Shown here: piece after piece, positions 50,455 through 59,849 of the stretch
Layout: each line of letters starts with the position of its first letter
Numbering within the stretch: position 1 is the stretch's first letter
NCBI RefSeq assembly: GCF_000187585.1
Contig: NZ_GL732463.1
Span: 1,240,944 to 1,304,943, forward strand
Direction: 5' to 3'
Length of the DNA: 64,000 nt
From: Streptococcus peroris ATCC 700780
GTDB taxonomy: Bacteria; Bacillota; Bacilli; Lactobacillales; Streptococcaceae
Position numbers and translations under genes: made by a program
The notes under the pieces: model-generated
Database searches by the model: none
The model's input: the letters and a program-made list of their open reading frames with translations, nothing else
Told to the model about the DNA's origin: nothing

Positions 50455-51897
50455 ATGACATACGAAGTAAAATCTCTTAATGAAGAATGTGGAGTTTTTG
50501 GAATCTGGGGTCATCCAGATGCCGCTAAATTAACCTATTTTGGGCTTCATAGTCTACAGCACCGTGGTCAGGAAGGGGCAGGAATCCTCTCCAACGACAA
50601 CGGGAATTTGAAACGCTATCGAGATATGGGTCTCTTATCAGAAGTCTTTAAAAATCCTGCTAATTTGGATAAATTGACAGGAACAGGTGCTATCGGGCAC
50701 GTGCGTTATGCGACGGCGGGAGAAGCTTCTGTAGACAATATCCAACCTTTCCTTTTCCGCTTTCACGATATGCAGTTTGGGCTAGCACATAATGGAAATC
50801 TGACCAATGCCGAATCGCTCAAGCAAGAATTGGAACAAAGAGGAGCAATTTTCAGCTCAACTTCTGACTCAGAAATCTTAGCTCACCTCATTCGCCGTAG
50901 CCACAATCCAAACTTGATGGGTAAAATTAAGGAAGCACTCAGTCTGGTTAAAGGTGGTTTCGCTTATCTTTTGATGTTTGAAGATAAGTTGATTGCAGCC
51001 CTTGACCCAAACGGCTTCCGCCCTCTTTCTATTGGGAAAATGGCTAATGGAGCTGTTGTTGTTTCTTCTGAAACCTGTGCTTTTGAAGTGATTGGTGCAG
51101 AGTGGGTACGTGATGTGAAACCAGGCGAGATTGTCATTATTGATGATAGTGGTATCCAGTATGATAGCTACACAAACGATACTCAGTTGGCTATCTGTTC
51201 CATGGAGTATATCTACTTTGCCCGTCCTGACTCAAACATCCACGGGGTCAATGTCCATACAGCTCGTAAGAGAATGGGGGCTCAATTGGCGCGTGAATTC
51301 AAGCATGAGGCGGATATCGTAGTTGGGGTACCAAATTCCTCACTCAGCGCAGCTATGGGCTTTGCGGAAGAATCTGGCCTGCCAAATGAAATGGGCTTGA
51401 TTAAAAACCAATACACTCAACGGACCTTTATCCAGCCAACTCAAGAGTTGCGCGAGCAAGGGGTTCGGATGAAACTCTCTGCTGTTTCTGGAGTCGTGAA
51501 AGGCAAACGCGTTGTCATGATTGATGACTCGATTGTGCGAGGAACAACATCTCGGAGAATTGTTCAATTGTTGAAAGAAGCAGGGGCAACGGAAGTTCAC
51601 GTTGCTATTGGAAGCCCAGCGTTAGCTTATCCTTGTTTTTACGGGATTGATATTCAGACGCGTCAGGAGCTGATTGCGGCTAATCATACGGTTGAGGAAA
51701 CTTGCCAAATCATTGGGGCAGATAGCTTAACCTATCTCTCTATCGAGGGCTTGATTAATTCTATTGGGATTGAAACAGATGCGCCAAATGGTGGTCTTTG
51801 TGTCGCGTACTTTGATGGGAAATATCCAACTCCTCTCTATGACTATGAAGAAGAATACCGTAGAAGTTTGGAAGAGAAAACAAGTTTTTACAAATAA
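50455..51897 (+). CDS. purF: amidophosphoribosyltransferase
   Basis: Commits PRPP to purine synthesis by making phosphoribosylamine. The 480-aa product has the N-terminal Cys glutaminase nucleophile exposed after propeptide removal (NEECGVFGIWG). The C-terminal half is a phosphoribosyltransferase domain with the PRPP loop VVMIDDSIVRGTTSRR. The CGVFGIWGH start after a short MTYEVKSLNEE propeptide matches Bacillus-type enzymes, though iron-sulphur Cys ligands were not checked. Confidence 0.97.
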   Translation: MTYEVKSLNEECGVFGIWGHPDAAKLTYFGLHSLQHRGQEGAGILSNDNGNLKRYRDMGLLSEVFKNPANLDKLTGTGAIGHVRYATAGEASVDNIQPFLFRFHDMQFGLAHNGNLTNAESLKQELEQRGAIFSSTSDSEILAHLIRRSHNPNLMGKIKEALSLVKGGFAYLLMFEDKLIAALDPNGFRPLSIGKMANGAVVVSSETCAFEVIGAEWVRDVKPGEIVIIDDSGIQYDSYTNDTQLAICSMEYIYFARPDSNIHGVNVHTARKRMGAQLAREFKHEADIVVGVPNSSLSAAMGFAEESGLPNEMGLIKNQYTQRTFIQPTQELREQGVRMKLSAVSGVVKGKRVVMIDDSIVRGTTSRRIVQLLKEAGATEVHVAIGSPALAYPCFYGIDIQTRQELIAANHTVEETCQIIGADSLTYLSIEGLINSIGIETDAPNGGLCVAYFDGKYPTPLYDYEEEYRRSLEEKTSFYK

Positions 51898-51933
51898 AAT
51901 TTCCCATTGAAGGAACGGAAAAGGAATAAACAA

Positions 51934-51978
51934 ATGACGAATAAAAATGCTTATGCTCCACGTCTCACTACTGACTAA
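51934..51978 (+). other. truncated second copy of the purM start
   Basis: ATGACGAATAAAAATGCTTA... encodes [14 protein letters not shown] and stops at TAA. The first eight residues equal the PurM N-terminus ([11 protein letters not shown]) encoded at 52113. It has its own AAGGAA-type ribosome-binding site. It may be a remnant of a duplication or insertion, or a 14-residue leader peptide. Confidence 0.6.
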
Positions 51979-52075
51979 AAGCTAAAGCATTTGTCAGTAG
52001 ACGCTTTCTCCTATGGGACCAAAGCTAGAGACCTGACTAGTATTTTTAGATAAAATAATTGTTTACCTAAAAATA
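51964..52075 (+). repeat. two hairpins between purF and purM
   Basis: CTACTGAC (about 51968-51975) pairs with GTCAGTAG (about 51993-52000). Further on GAC-TA-GTATTTTTAG pairs with CTAAAAATAC-GTC (about 52036-52074). Neither is followed by a T run, so these are not ordinary terminators. They fill the space between the false and real purM starts and may derive from an inserted element. Confidence 0.55.
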
Positions 52076-52112
52076 CGTCGCAGTCTTTCTCAAAAAAGAA
52101 AAGGATTAAAAA

Positions 52113-53135
52113 ATGACAAATAAGAATGCATACGCTCAATCGGGTGTGGACGTTGAAGCGGGTTATGAAGTTGTTGAACGGATCAAAAAACACGTAGCAC
52201 GTACAGAGCGTGCGGGTGTTATGGGAGCTCTAGGTGGCTTCGGTGGTATGTTTGACCTTTCAAAAACGGGTGTCAAAGAGCCTGTTTTGATCTCAGGGAC
52301 GGACGGTGTCGGTACTAAACTCATGCTGGCTATTAAGTACGATAAGCACGATACAATTGGTCAAGACTGTGTGGCTATGTGTGTTAACGATATTATCGCT
52401 GCAGGTGCGGAGCCCCTTTACTTCCTTGACTATATCGCAACTGGTAAAAATGAACCAGCTAAACTAGAACAGGTCGTTGCTGGTGTGGCTGAAGGATGTG
52501 TGCAAGCTGGTGCAGCCCTTATCGGTGGTGAAACGGCTGAAATGCCTGGTATGTATGGTGAAGACGACTATGACTTGGCTGGATTTGCTGTTGGTGTTGC
52601 AGAAAAATCTCAAATCATCGACGGTTCAAAAGTAGCAGCAGGCGATGTGATTTTGGGGCTTGCTTCAAGCGGTATCCACTCAAATGGTTACTCACTTGTT
52701 CGTCGTGTCTTTGCTGATTACACAGGTGAAGAAGTTCTCCCAGAACTTGAAGGCAAGAAACTCAAAGACGTTCTTCTTGAACCAACTCGTATCTACGTCA
52801 AAGCGGCTTTACCACTCATCAAAGAAGAATTGGTGAATGGAATTGCCCACATCACAGGTGGTGGTTTCATCGAAAATGTACCACGTATGTTCGCGGATGA
52901 CTTGGCTGCTGAAATTGACGAAAGCAAAGTGCCTGTTCTTCCAATTTTCAAAGCCCTTGAAAAATATGGCCAAATCAAACACGAAGAAATGTTTGAAATC
53001 TTCAACATGGGTATTGGTCTCATGCTTGCGGTGAAACCAGAAAATGTGGAACGTGTCAAAGAACTTCTTGACGAACCGGTTTATGAAATCGGTCGAATTG
53101 TGAAGAAAGATGGTTCAAGTGTGGTGATTAAATAA
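52113..53135 (+). CDS. purM: phosphoribosylformylglycinamidine cyclo-ligase
   Basis: AIR synthetase; closes the imidazole ring using ATP. The 340-aa product shows [12 protein letters not shown], the FLDYIATG segment and [11 protein letters not shown]. It starts at ATG 52113 with AAAGGATT upstream. Its stop overlaps the purN start by one base (TAATG), so purN translation is coupled. Confidence 0.97.
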   Translation: MTNKNAYAQSGVDVEAGYEVVERIKKHVARTERAGVMGALGGFGGMFDLSKTGVKEPVLISGTDGVGTKLMLAIKYDKHDTIGQDCVAMCVNDIIAAGAEPLYFLDYIATGKNEPAKLEQVVAGVAEGCVQAGAALIGGETAEMPGMYGEDDYDLAGFAVGVAEKSQIIDGSKVAAGDVILGLASSGIHSNGYSLVRRVFADYTGEEVLPELEGKKLKDVLLEPTRIYVKAALPLIKEELVNGIAHITGGGFIENVPRMFADDLAAEIDESKVPVLPIFKALEKYGQIKHEEMFEIFNMGIGLMLAVKPENVERVKELLDEPVYEIGRIVKKDGSSVVIK

Positions 53136-53689
53136 TGGCTAAAACGATTGCTGTATTTGCCTCTGGCAACGGCTCAAACTTCCAGGTGATTGCAGAACAA
53201 TTTCCAGTAGAATTTGTCTTTTCAGATCACCGTGATGCCTATGTCTTAGAACGTGCCAAAAATCTTAGTGTGGCGAGCCATGCCTTTGAACTCAAGGAAT
53301 TTGACAATAAAGAGGCTTATGAAGAGGCTATCGTCAAACTCTTGGATGAAAACCAGATTGATTTGGTTTGTTTGGCCGGTTATATGAAAATCGTCGGTCC
53401 AACCTTGCTAGCAGCTTACGAAGGCCGTATTATCAACATTCATCCGGCTTATCTTCCAGAATTTCCAGGTGCCCATGGTATTGAGGATGCTTGGAATGCA
53501 GGTGTTGCTGAGAGCGGTGTGACCATTCACTGGGTGGATTCTGGAGTTGATACCGGAAAGGTTATCAAACAAGTCCGTGTGCCACGTCTTGAAGGGGATA
53601 CCCTTGACACGTTCGAAACCCGCATCCATGAAACAGAGTACAAGCTCTATCCAGAAGTGTTGGAGAGTTTGGGCGTTGCACGAAAATAA
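53135..53689 (+). CDS. purN: phosphoribosylglycinamide formyltransferase
   Basis: Uses 10-formyl-THF to formylate GAR. The 184-aa product has ASGNGSNFQ (phosphate loop), the catalytic Asn/His region INIHPAYLPEFPGAHG, and Asp in WVDSGVDTGKVI. It overlaps purM by one base. The vanZ-like gene that pneumococcus carries between purN and purH is absent here; only 75 bp separate them. Confidence 0.97.
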   Translation: MAKTIAVFASGNGSNFQVIAEQFPVEFVFSDHRDAYVLERAKNLSVASHAFELKEFDNKEAYEEAIVKLLDENQIDLVCLAGYMKIVGPTLLAAYEGRIINIHPAYLPEFPGAHGIEDAWNAGVAESGVTIHWVDSGVDTGKVIKQVRVPRLEGDTLDTFETRIHETEYKLYPEVLESLGVARK

Positions 53690-53764
53690 GGAAGCACAAG
53701 AGCTGAAAGATAATTTTTGACTGTAGCAGAGAAAGAACTTTTTTAAAAAAGGAAAAGAAAGAAA

Positions 53765-55312
53765 ATGACTAAACGCGCACTAATCAGTGTCTCAGACAAA
53801 GCGGGCATTGTCGAATTTGCCCAAGAACTCAAAAAATTTGGTTGGGACATCATCTCAACAGGTGGGACCAAAGTTGCCCTTGACAATGCTGGTGTTGATA
53901 CCATTGCAATTGATGATGTGACTGGGTTCCCAGAAATGATGGACGGTCGTGTGAAGACTCTCCACCCAAATATCCACGGTGGTCTCCTCGCTCGTCGTGA
54001 CCTCGATAGCCACCTTCAAGCGGCCAAGGACAATAATATCGAATTGATTGACCTTGTTGTGGTCAATCTTTACCCATTCAAGGAAACCATCCTTAAACCA
54101 GACGTGACTTACGCTGACGCGGTTGAAAACATCGATATCGGTGGTCCATCTATGCTTCGTTCAGCAGCCAAAAACCACGCTAGCGTAACAGTTGTAGTAG
54201 ATCCTGCTGACTATGCTGTTGTGCTTGACGAATTGGCAACAAACGGCAAAACCACTTACGAAACTCGTCAACGGTTAGCAGCGAAAGTATTCCGTCACAC
54301 AGCGGCGTATGATGCTTTGATTGCGGCATATTTCACTGCTCAAGTGGGTGAAGAAAAACCTGAAAAACTCACTTTGACTTATGACCTCAAGCAACCCATG
54401 CGTTACGGCGAAAACCCTCAACAAGACGCAGACTTCTACCAAAAAGCTCTTCCAACGGAATACTCCATTGCATCCGCTAAACAGCTGAATGGTAAAGAAT
54501 TGTCCTTCAACAATATCCGTGATGCTGACGCAGCGATCCGTATCATCCGTGATTTCAAAGAACGTCCAACTGTTGTAGCTCTCAAACACATGAACCCATG
54601 TGGAATCGGTCAGGCTGACGATATCGAAACAGCTTGGGACTACGCTTATGAGTCTGATCCAGTGTCTATCTTTGGTGGGATTGTCGTTCTCAACCGTGAG
54701 GTGGATGCTGCGACAGCTACGAAAATGCACGGTGTTTTCCTTGAAATCATCATTGCACCAAGCTATACGGACGAAGCGCTTGAAATCTTGACAACTAAGA
54801 AGAAAAACTTGCGTATCCTTGAATTGCCATTTGATGCTCAAGATGCTAGTGAAGCAGAAGCAGAATACACCGGTGTTGTTGGAGGTCTCCTCGTTCAAAA
54901 CCAAGACGTGGTGAAAGAAAGTCCAGCTGACTGGCAAGTGGTAACCAAACGCCAACCAACTGAGACAGAAGCAACAGCTCTTGAATTTGCTTGGAAGGCT
55001 ATCAAGTATGTCAAATCAAACGGTATCATTGTGACTAACGACCACATGACACTTGGTGTTGGTCCTGGTCAAACCAACCGTGTGGCTTCCGTCCGTATTG
55101 CTATTGACCAAGCTAAAGACCGCCTTGACGGCGCTGTTCTTGCTTCAGATGCCTTCTTCCCATTTGCAGATAACGTAGAAGAAATCGCTAAAGCAGGTAT
55201 TAAAGCGATCATCCAACCGGGTGGATCCGTTCGTGACCAAGAATCCATCGAAGCGGCCGATAAACATGGTTTAACTATGGTCTTCACAGGTGTGAGACAT
55301 TTTAGACATTAA
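53765..55312 (+). CDS. purH: bifunctional AICAR transformylase / IMP cyclohydrolase
   Basis: Catalyses the last two steps to IMP. The 515-aa product has the N-terminal cyclohydrolase ([27 protein letters not shown]) and the C-terminal transformylase with Lys/His in [11 protein letters not shown]. It ends [12 protein letters not shown]. It is preceded by AAAGGAAAAGAAAG and followed by a terminator, so it closes the first purine transcript. Confidence 0.97.
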   Translation: MTKRALISVSDKAGIVEFAQELKKFGWDIISTGGTKVALDNAGVDTIAIDDVTGFPEMMDGRVKTLHPNIHGGLLARRDLDSHLQAAKDNNIELIDLVVVNLYPFKETILKPDVTYADAVENIDIGGPSMLRSAAKNHASVTVVVDPADYAVVLDELATNGKTTYETRQRLAAKVFRHTAAYDALIAAYFTAQVGEEKPEKLTLTYDLKQPMRYGENPQQDADFYQKALPTEYSIASAKQLNGKELSFNNIRDADAAIRIIRDFKERPTVVALKHMNPCGIGQADDIETAWDYAYESDPVSIFGGIVVLNREVDAATATKMHGVFLEIIIAPSYTDEALEILTTKKKNLRILELPFDAQDASEAEAEYTGVVGGLLVQNQDVVKESPADWQVVTKRQPTETEATALEFAWKAIKYVKSNGIIVTNDHMTLGVGPGQTNRVASVRIAIDQAKDRLDGAVLASDAFFPFADNVEEIAKAGIKAIIQPGGSVRDQESIEAADKHGLTMVFTGVRHFRH

Positions 55313-55322
55313 GAAAACGAAA

Positions 55323-55351
55323 GGGAAGAAAGCAGTTTCTTTCCTTTTTTT
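55323..55351 (+). terminator. purH terminator
   Basis: GGGAAGAAA and TTTCTTTCC pair with one mismatch around a GCAG-type loop, followed by TTTTTTT. Confidence 0.8.
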
Positions 55352-55377
55352 GTTTAAAAAACCAAGCGAAACAAGAT

Positions 55378-55401
55378 TAAAACGAACGTTTGTGGTATAA
55401 T
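55378..55401 (+). promoter_or_regulatory. purD promoter
   Basis: Extended -10 TTTGTGGTATAAT (hexamer 55396-55401), almost identical to the purC -10 region. AAAACGAACGTTT sits just upstream at the -35 position and includes a CGAAC core like the PurR box. It gives purDEK and the genes after them their own transcript. Confidence 0.7.
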
Positions 55402-55433
55402 ATTAATAAATAATTCGCATAAGAGGTTGAGAG

Positions 55434-56699
55434 ATGAAACTGTTAGTTGTTGGCTCAGGTGGTCGTGAACATGCGATTGCCAAAAAGTTGATGGAGTCTA
55501 AGGACGTTGAGCAAGTTTTCGTGGCGCCTGGGAATGACGGGATGCGATTAGATGGACTTGATTTGGTAAATATCTCTATTTCCGAACATTCTAAGCTAAT
55601 TGACTTCGTAAAAGTCAACGATATTGCTTGGACCTTTATCGGTCCAGATGATGCCCTTGCGGCTGGTATCGTGGATGATTTCAATGTGGCAGGACTCAAA
55701 GCCTTTGGTCCGACCAAGGCTGCGGCTGAGCTGGAGTGGTCTAAGGATTTTGCTAAGGAAATCATGGTCAAATACGACGTTCCGACAGCAGCCTATGGCA
55801 CATTTTCAGATTTCGAGGAAGCCAAGGCCTACATCGAGGAAAAAGGCGCTCCAATCGTCGTCAAGGCAGACGGCTTGGCTCTTGGAAAAGGTGTCGTCGT
55901 TGCGGAGACAGTTGAGCAAGCCGTCGAAGCTGCTCACGAAATGCTTTTGGACAATAAATTCGGTGACTCAGGTGCGCGTGTGGTCATAGAGGAATTCCTT
56001 GATGGGGAAGAGTTTTCTCTCTTTGCCTTTGTCAATGGGGACAAGTTCTACATCATGCCAACGGCTCAGGACCACAAACGTGCCTATGATGGTGATAAGG
56101 GTCCGAATACTGGTGGGATGGGGGCTTATGCGCCAGTTCCTCACTTGCCACAGAGCGTGGTTGACACAGCGGTTGACACCATTGTCAAGCCAGTTCTTGA
56201 AGGCATGATCAAAGAAGGTCGTCCCTACACTGGTGTCCTTTATGCTGGTCTTATCTTGACAGCTGACGGCCCTAAAGTCATCGAGTTCAACTCTCGCTTT
56301 GGCGATCCTGAGACGCAAATTATCTTGCCTCGTTTGACATCTGACTTTGCACAAAACATCACTGACATTTTAGATGGTAAAGAGCCAGCCATCACTTGGA
56401 CCGATAAGGGTGTGACACTTGGTGTGGTTGTAGCCTCAAACGGTTACCCACTCGCTTATGAGAAGGGTGTCAAGCTTCCAGCCAAGACAGAGGGTGACAT
56501 CATCACTTATTATGCAGGTGCTAAATTCGCTGAAAATGGTCAAGACCTCCTTTCAAACGGCGGACGTGTCTACATGCTGGTCACAACAGCAGACACCGTC
56601 AAAGACGGTCAAAACATCATCTACAACGAACTCAACAAACAAAACACAGAAGGCCTTTTCTATCGTACGGATATCGGTAGCAAGGCGATAAAAGATTAA
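55434..56699 (+). CDS. purD: phosphoribosylamine--glycine ligase
   Basis: GAR synthetase, ATP-grasp fold. The 421-aa product begins MKLLVVGSGGREHAIAKKL. It has the glycine-rich ATP loop PIVVKADGLALGKGVVV and the metal-binding EFNSRFGDPE. It follows AAGAGGTTGAGAG. Element B separates it from purE. Confidence 0.97.
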   Translation: MKLLVVGSGGREHAIAKKLMESKDVEQVFVAPGNDGMRLDGLDLVNISISEHSKLIDFVKVNDIAWTFIGPDDALAAGIVDDFNVAGLKAFGPTKAAAELEWSKDFAKEIMVKYDVPTAAYGTFSDFEEAKAYIEEKGAPIVVKADGLALGKGVVVAETVEQAVEAAHEMLLDNKFGDSGARVVIEEFLDGEEFSLFAFVNGDKFYIMPTAQDHKRAYDGDKGPNTGGMGAYAPVPHLPQSVVDTAVDTIVKPVLEGMIKEGRPYTGVLYAGLILTADGPKVIEFNSRFGDPETQIILPRLTSDFAQNITDILDGKEPAITWTDKGVTLGVVVASNGYPLAYEKGVKLPAKTEGDIITYYAGAKFAENGQDLLSNGGRVYMLVTTADTVKDGQNIIYNELNKQNTEGLFYRTDIGSKAIKD

Positions 56700-56701
56700 C
56701 A

Positions 56702-56858
56702 GAGCGAGCGAAAGCGAGCTAAACGAAGATAATGGTCGTTGTGGTGAGAAGACCAGAACAGTGAATGTTCTGGTCGAGGGAAACTTTGAGACTTTAGGCT
56801 CAAAGTTTAGGAATGAAACCAAAGGTTTGCTTCCGTCCCCACCACCTAAGACCATTAT
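56702..56858 (+). repeat. structured element B between purD and purE
   Basis: Starts GCGAGCGAAAGCGAGCT. Outer arms GATAATGGTC (56730-56739) and GACCATTATC (56849-56858) pair perfectly. Two hairpins lie inside: GACCAGAACA...TGTTCTGGTC, and AAACTTTGAG-ACTTTAGG-CTCAAAGTTT. The right end reads GTCCCCACCACCTAAG before the outer arm. The leader motif, the GAGACTTT(A)GGCTC core and the 3' motif match element A at 50233-50430, while the arms differ but remain complementary. Confidence 0.7.
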
Positions 56859-56879
56859 CAAAAAAGAAAAGGAAAAATT

Positions 56880-57371
56880 ATGACTAAACCAATTATTTCC
56901 ATCATCATGGGCTCAAAATCCGACTGGGCAACCATGCAAAAAGCCGCTGAGGTCCTAGACAACTTCGGCGTCGCTTACGAAAAGAAAGTTGTTTCCGCAC
57001 ACCGTACACCGGACCTCATGTTCAAACATGCCGAAGAAGCACGTAGCCGTGGCATCAAGGTCATTATCGCAGGTGCGGGTGGCGCTGCTCACTTGCCAGG
57101 TATGGTCGCTGCCAAAACAACCCTTCCTGTCATTGGTGTACCAGTCAAATCACGTGCTCTTAGTGGCGTGGACTCGCTCTACTCGATCGTACAGATGCCA
57201 GGCGGAGTACCAGTTGCAACTATGGCTATCGGTGAAGCAGGTGCGACAAACGCTGCTCTCTTTGCCCTCCGTCTTCTGTCAGTAGAGGATCAGGCTATCG
57301 CGACAGCTTTGGCGGATTTCGCAGAAGAACAAGGAAAAATCGCAGAGGAGTCTACAAATGAGCTCATCTAA
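56880..57371 (+). CDS. purE: N5-carboxyaminoimidazole ribonucleotide mutase
   Basis: Class I PurE; moves the carboxylate to give CAIR. The 163-aa product has IIMGSKSDW, the active-site SAHRTP and [12 protein letters not shown]. It overlaps purK by 14 bp, and the two enzymes act in series. Confidence 0.97.
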   Translation: MTKPIISIIMGSKSDWATMQKAAEVLDNFGVAYEKKVVSAHRTPDLMFKHAEEARSRGIKVIIAGAGGAAHLPGMVAAKTTLPVIGVPVKSRALSGVDSLYSIVQMPGGVPVATMAIGEAGATNAALFALRLLSVEDQAIATALADFAEEQGKIAEESTNELI

Positions 57372-58431
57372 AACAATCGGAATTATCGGTGGTGGCCAAC
57401 TGGGGCAGATGATGGCCATTTCTGCTATTTACATGGGGCACAAGGTTATCGCTCTAGATCCAGCAGCGGATTGCCCGGCCTCTCGCGTGGCGGAAATTAT
57501 CGCAGCCCCTTACGACGATGTGGATGCTCTTCGTCAGTTGGCAGACCGCTGTGATGTTCTGACCTATGAATTTGAGAATGTCGATGCTGACGGCCTTGAC
57601 GCTGTTATCAAAGAAGGACAGCTTCCACAAGGAACAGACCTACTCCGCATCTCCCAAAACCGGATATTTGAGAAGGACTTTCTCTCAAATAAGGCTAAAG
57701 TGACTGTTGCCCCTTACAAGGTTGTAACTTCTAGTCAAGACTTGGCAGATATCGATCTGTCGAAAAACTATGTCCTCAAGACTGCGACAGGCGGTTACGA
57801 TGGCCACGGTCAAAAGGTTATTCGTTCAGAAGCAGACTTGGAAGAAGCCTATGCGTTAGCCGACTCAGCAGACTGTGTCTTGGAAGAATTTGTCAACTTT
57901 GACCTAGAGATTTCCGTCATCGTGTCTGGTAACGGCAAGGACGTGACAGTCTTCCCCGTTCAGGAAAATATCCACCGCAACAACATCCTCTCAAAAACCA
58001 TTGTGCCTGCTCGCATTTCGGAAAGTTTAGCTGAGAAAGCTAAAGCTATGGCTGTGAAGATTGCTGAGCAACTTAACCTATCTGGTACCCTCTGTGTGGA
58101 AATGTTTGCGACCGCTGATGACATCATTGTCAATGAAATTGCTCCACGCCCACACAATTCAGGACACTACTCAATTGAAGCCTGTGACTTTTCACAGTTT
58201 GACACGCATATCTTGGGCGTTCTCGGAGCACCACTTCCAGCAATCCACCTCCATGCACCTGCTGTCATGCTCAATGTTCTCGGCCAACACGTCAACGCTG
58301 CTGAAAAATTTGTGACAGAAAATCCAAGCGCTCACCTCCACTTATATGGTAAACTAGAAGCAAAGCACAACCGCAAAATGGGGCATGTGACTTTGTTTAG
58401 TGATGATCCGGATAAGGTTGAGGAATTTTGA
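57358..58431 (+). CDS. purK: N5-carboxyaminoimidazole ribonucleotide synthase
   Basis: ATP-grasp enzyme making N5-CAIR from AIR and bicarbonate. The 357-aa product has the Rossmann start [14 protein letters not shown], the ATP loop [13 protein letters not shown] and the C-terminal [13 protein letters not shown]. It ends at DKVEEF. From memory the pneumococcal homologue continues about six residues further (GEGIDF), and the divergence coincides with the junction to the next, unrelated gene. The shortened tail is not expected to affect the active site. Confidence 0.95.
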   Translation: MSSSKTIGIIGGGQLGQMMAISAIYMGHKVIALDPAADCPASRVAEIIAAPYDDVDALRQLADRCDVLTYEFENVDADGLDAVIKEGQLPQGTDLLRISQNRIFEKDFLSNKAKVTVAPYKVVTSSQDLADIDLSKNYVLKTATGGYDGHGQKVIRSEADLEEAYALADSADCVLEEFVNFDLEISVIVSGNGKDVTVFPVQENIHRNNILSKTIVPARISESLAEKAKAMAVKIAEQLNLSGTLCVEMFATADDIIVNEIAPRPHNSGHYSIEACDFSQFDTHILGVLGAPLPAIHLHAPAVMLNVLGQHVNAAEKFVTENPSAHLHLYGKLEAKHNRKMGHVTLFSDDPDKVEEF

Positions 58432-58443
58432 TAAGGGAATATA

Positions 58444-59721
58444 ATGAATATTAAAGATTATGTGGATTTGATTGAATCAATTCGTGTAGAGAATCCTAAT
58501 TTAAAAAAATATGTTGATAAACTAGTGATTGAATCAGTTCCCAATTTCTGGGAAATTATTGAGTATGGAAATACAAAAGATAGAAACATGCGGAGCGCTC
58601 ATGAAATTCGATATTCGAGATTTATTAGATGGTTGTTAGACCCTGATGAGAACCATAACTTAGGTCACTTATTTATTAGAGAATTATTAAAATCGGTAGA
58701 AGATATAGACATATCTAACAAGGAAATCCTTTCATTTTTCTCTGATGATAGTGCAGATAATATAGTGTGTCAAACAGAACATGAAAATATTGATGTTTAT
58801 TACTATAACAAAGATAAGCAAATTCAAATTGCTATTGAAGTGAAACAATATTCTTCAGAACATAATAGTGGTAGTTCTGAGGAGTCTCAGTTGACTCAGT
58901 ACTCAAAAGTTTTAGATGAACTTTCTGGGAAACAATATAAATTCTTCTTAACTCCTAACGGTGACGAGCCAAGTATAGAGAACCAAGATTGGATTTCAAT
59001 TGATTATAAAATAATATCCCATATTCTTGATGTTATGATTGCTAATAATCATGATTTAGATTTTATAAAGCTTGTAAAAGATTTCAGAGCTGACTTATTA
59101 CGAACGGTTACGAATGTTTCGTTTACAAGAAATCAAGATGTGTTACGATTGCTTGCTCGTGAAAATAGACAACAAATTTTAAGCTATAATCTTGATGAGC
59201 TACGATCTGACCTAGAATTAGAATATAAATATAAGCAAGCTATTTTAGAGTCGAATTTAGATGAAAAAAAGATTACTAAGACGGTAGAAGTTTTACAAGA
59301 TAATATTTACACACAAAATCATAATAAATCATCGGAGGAAGTAAAGGGATTAGTAAATAAACTTTTTGAATATTATTCTGGATGTTCTGGGCTAATGACG
59401 GATTATCAGAAGATTATTGTAGATGACTTGTCATTGAGGGGCTTTGTAAAAAAATCGAAAAAAGAACAGAATTTAACATTTATCTCAGAAAAAGATTTGG
59501 ATAGCGCAACTCAAATTTATATAGCTGGTGATAGTAATGGAGTTTTTCCTGCAGTATTTTGTATATTCAACCGAAATACGGGCAAATGGTCTAGCATAAA
59601 AAAAGAGCTTAAACTTTCTTCCAAAGATGCGTCTAGTTTATTATGTGATGATAACTTTCAGAATTTAGTAGTTCAAATTAATACCGTATTAAATAAATAT
59701 ATGACCCGTGTTAACAATTAA
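58444..59721 (+). CDS. PD-(D/E)XK nuclease-superfamily protein, function unknown
   Basis: A 425-aa cytoplasmic protein. The N-terminal half shows the PD-(D/E)XK pattern: SRFIRWLLDPDENHNLGHLF (about 58-77), Asp117 in ENIDVYY, and Glu132/Lys134 in IAIEVKQYS, followed by QLTQYSKVL (QxxxY-type). This resembles the PDDEXK_4 family, which occurs in many restriction- or phage-defence-like contexts. The C-terminal half (about 230-425) has no recognised domain. Its AT content and codon use are more AT-rich than purK and purB. It begins 12 bp after purK. Nuclease activity and any defence role are inferred. Confidence 0.75.
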   Translation: MNIKDYVDLIESIRVENPNLKKYVDKLVIESVPNFWEIIEYGNTKDRNMRSAHEIRYSRFIRWLLDPDENHNLGHLFIRELLKSVEDIDISNKEILSFFSDDSADNIVCQTEHENIDVYYYNKDKQIQIAIEVKQYSSEHNSGSSEESQLTQYSKVLDELSGKQYKFFLTPNGDEPSIENQDWISIDYKIISHILDVMIANNHDLDFIKLVKDFRADLLRTVTNVSFTRNQDVLRLLARENRQQILSYNLDELRSDLELEYKYKQAILESNLDEKKITKTVEVLQDNIYTQNHNKSSEEVKGLVNKLFEYYSGCSGLMTDYQKIIVDDLSLRGFVKKSKKEQNLTFISEKDLDSATQIYIAGDSNGVFPAVFCIFNRNTGKWSSIKKELKLSSKDASSLLCDDNFQNLVVQINTVLNKYMTRVNN

Positions 59722-59762
59722 AGCGGAGTAATCTAATACATATATAATTTTAGGAGAAATCT

Positions 59763-59795
59763 ATGACACAACTCGTTGTCAACGCATTTGAATAA
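59763..59795 (+). CDS. possible 10-residue leader peptide upstream of purB
   Basis: ATG-to-TAA frame encoding MTQLVVNAFE, preceded by TTAGGAGA at good spacing. Its first bases form an imperfect palindrome (TGACA-CAAC-TC-GTTG-TCA) that would overlap its own start. It could be a leader peptide or a remnant of an older gene start, comparable to the false purM start. Coding is unproven. Confidence 0.3.
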   Translation: MTQLVVNAFE

Positions 59796-59849
59796 AACGG
59801 TTGCTGGTTGCTAACTGATGTGAAACATCAAAAGAAAGGAAAAATAAAC

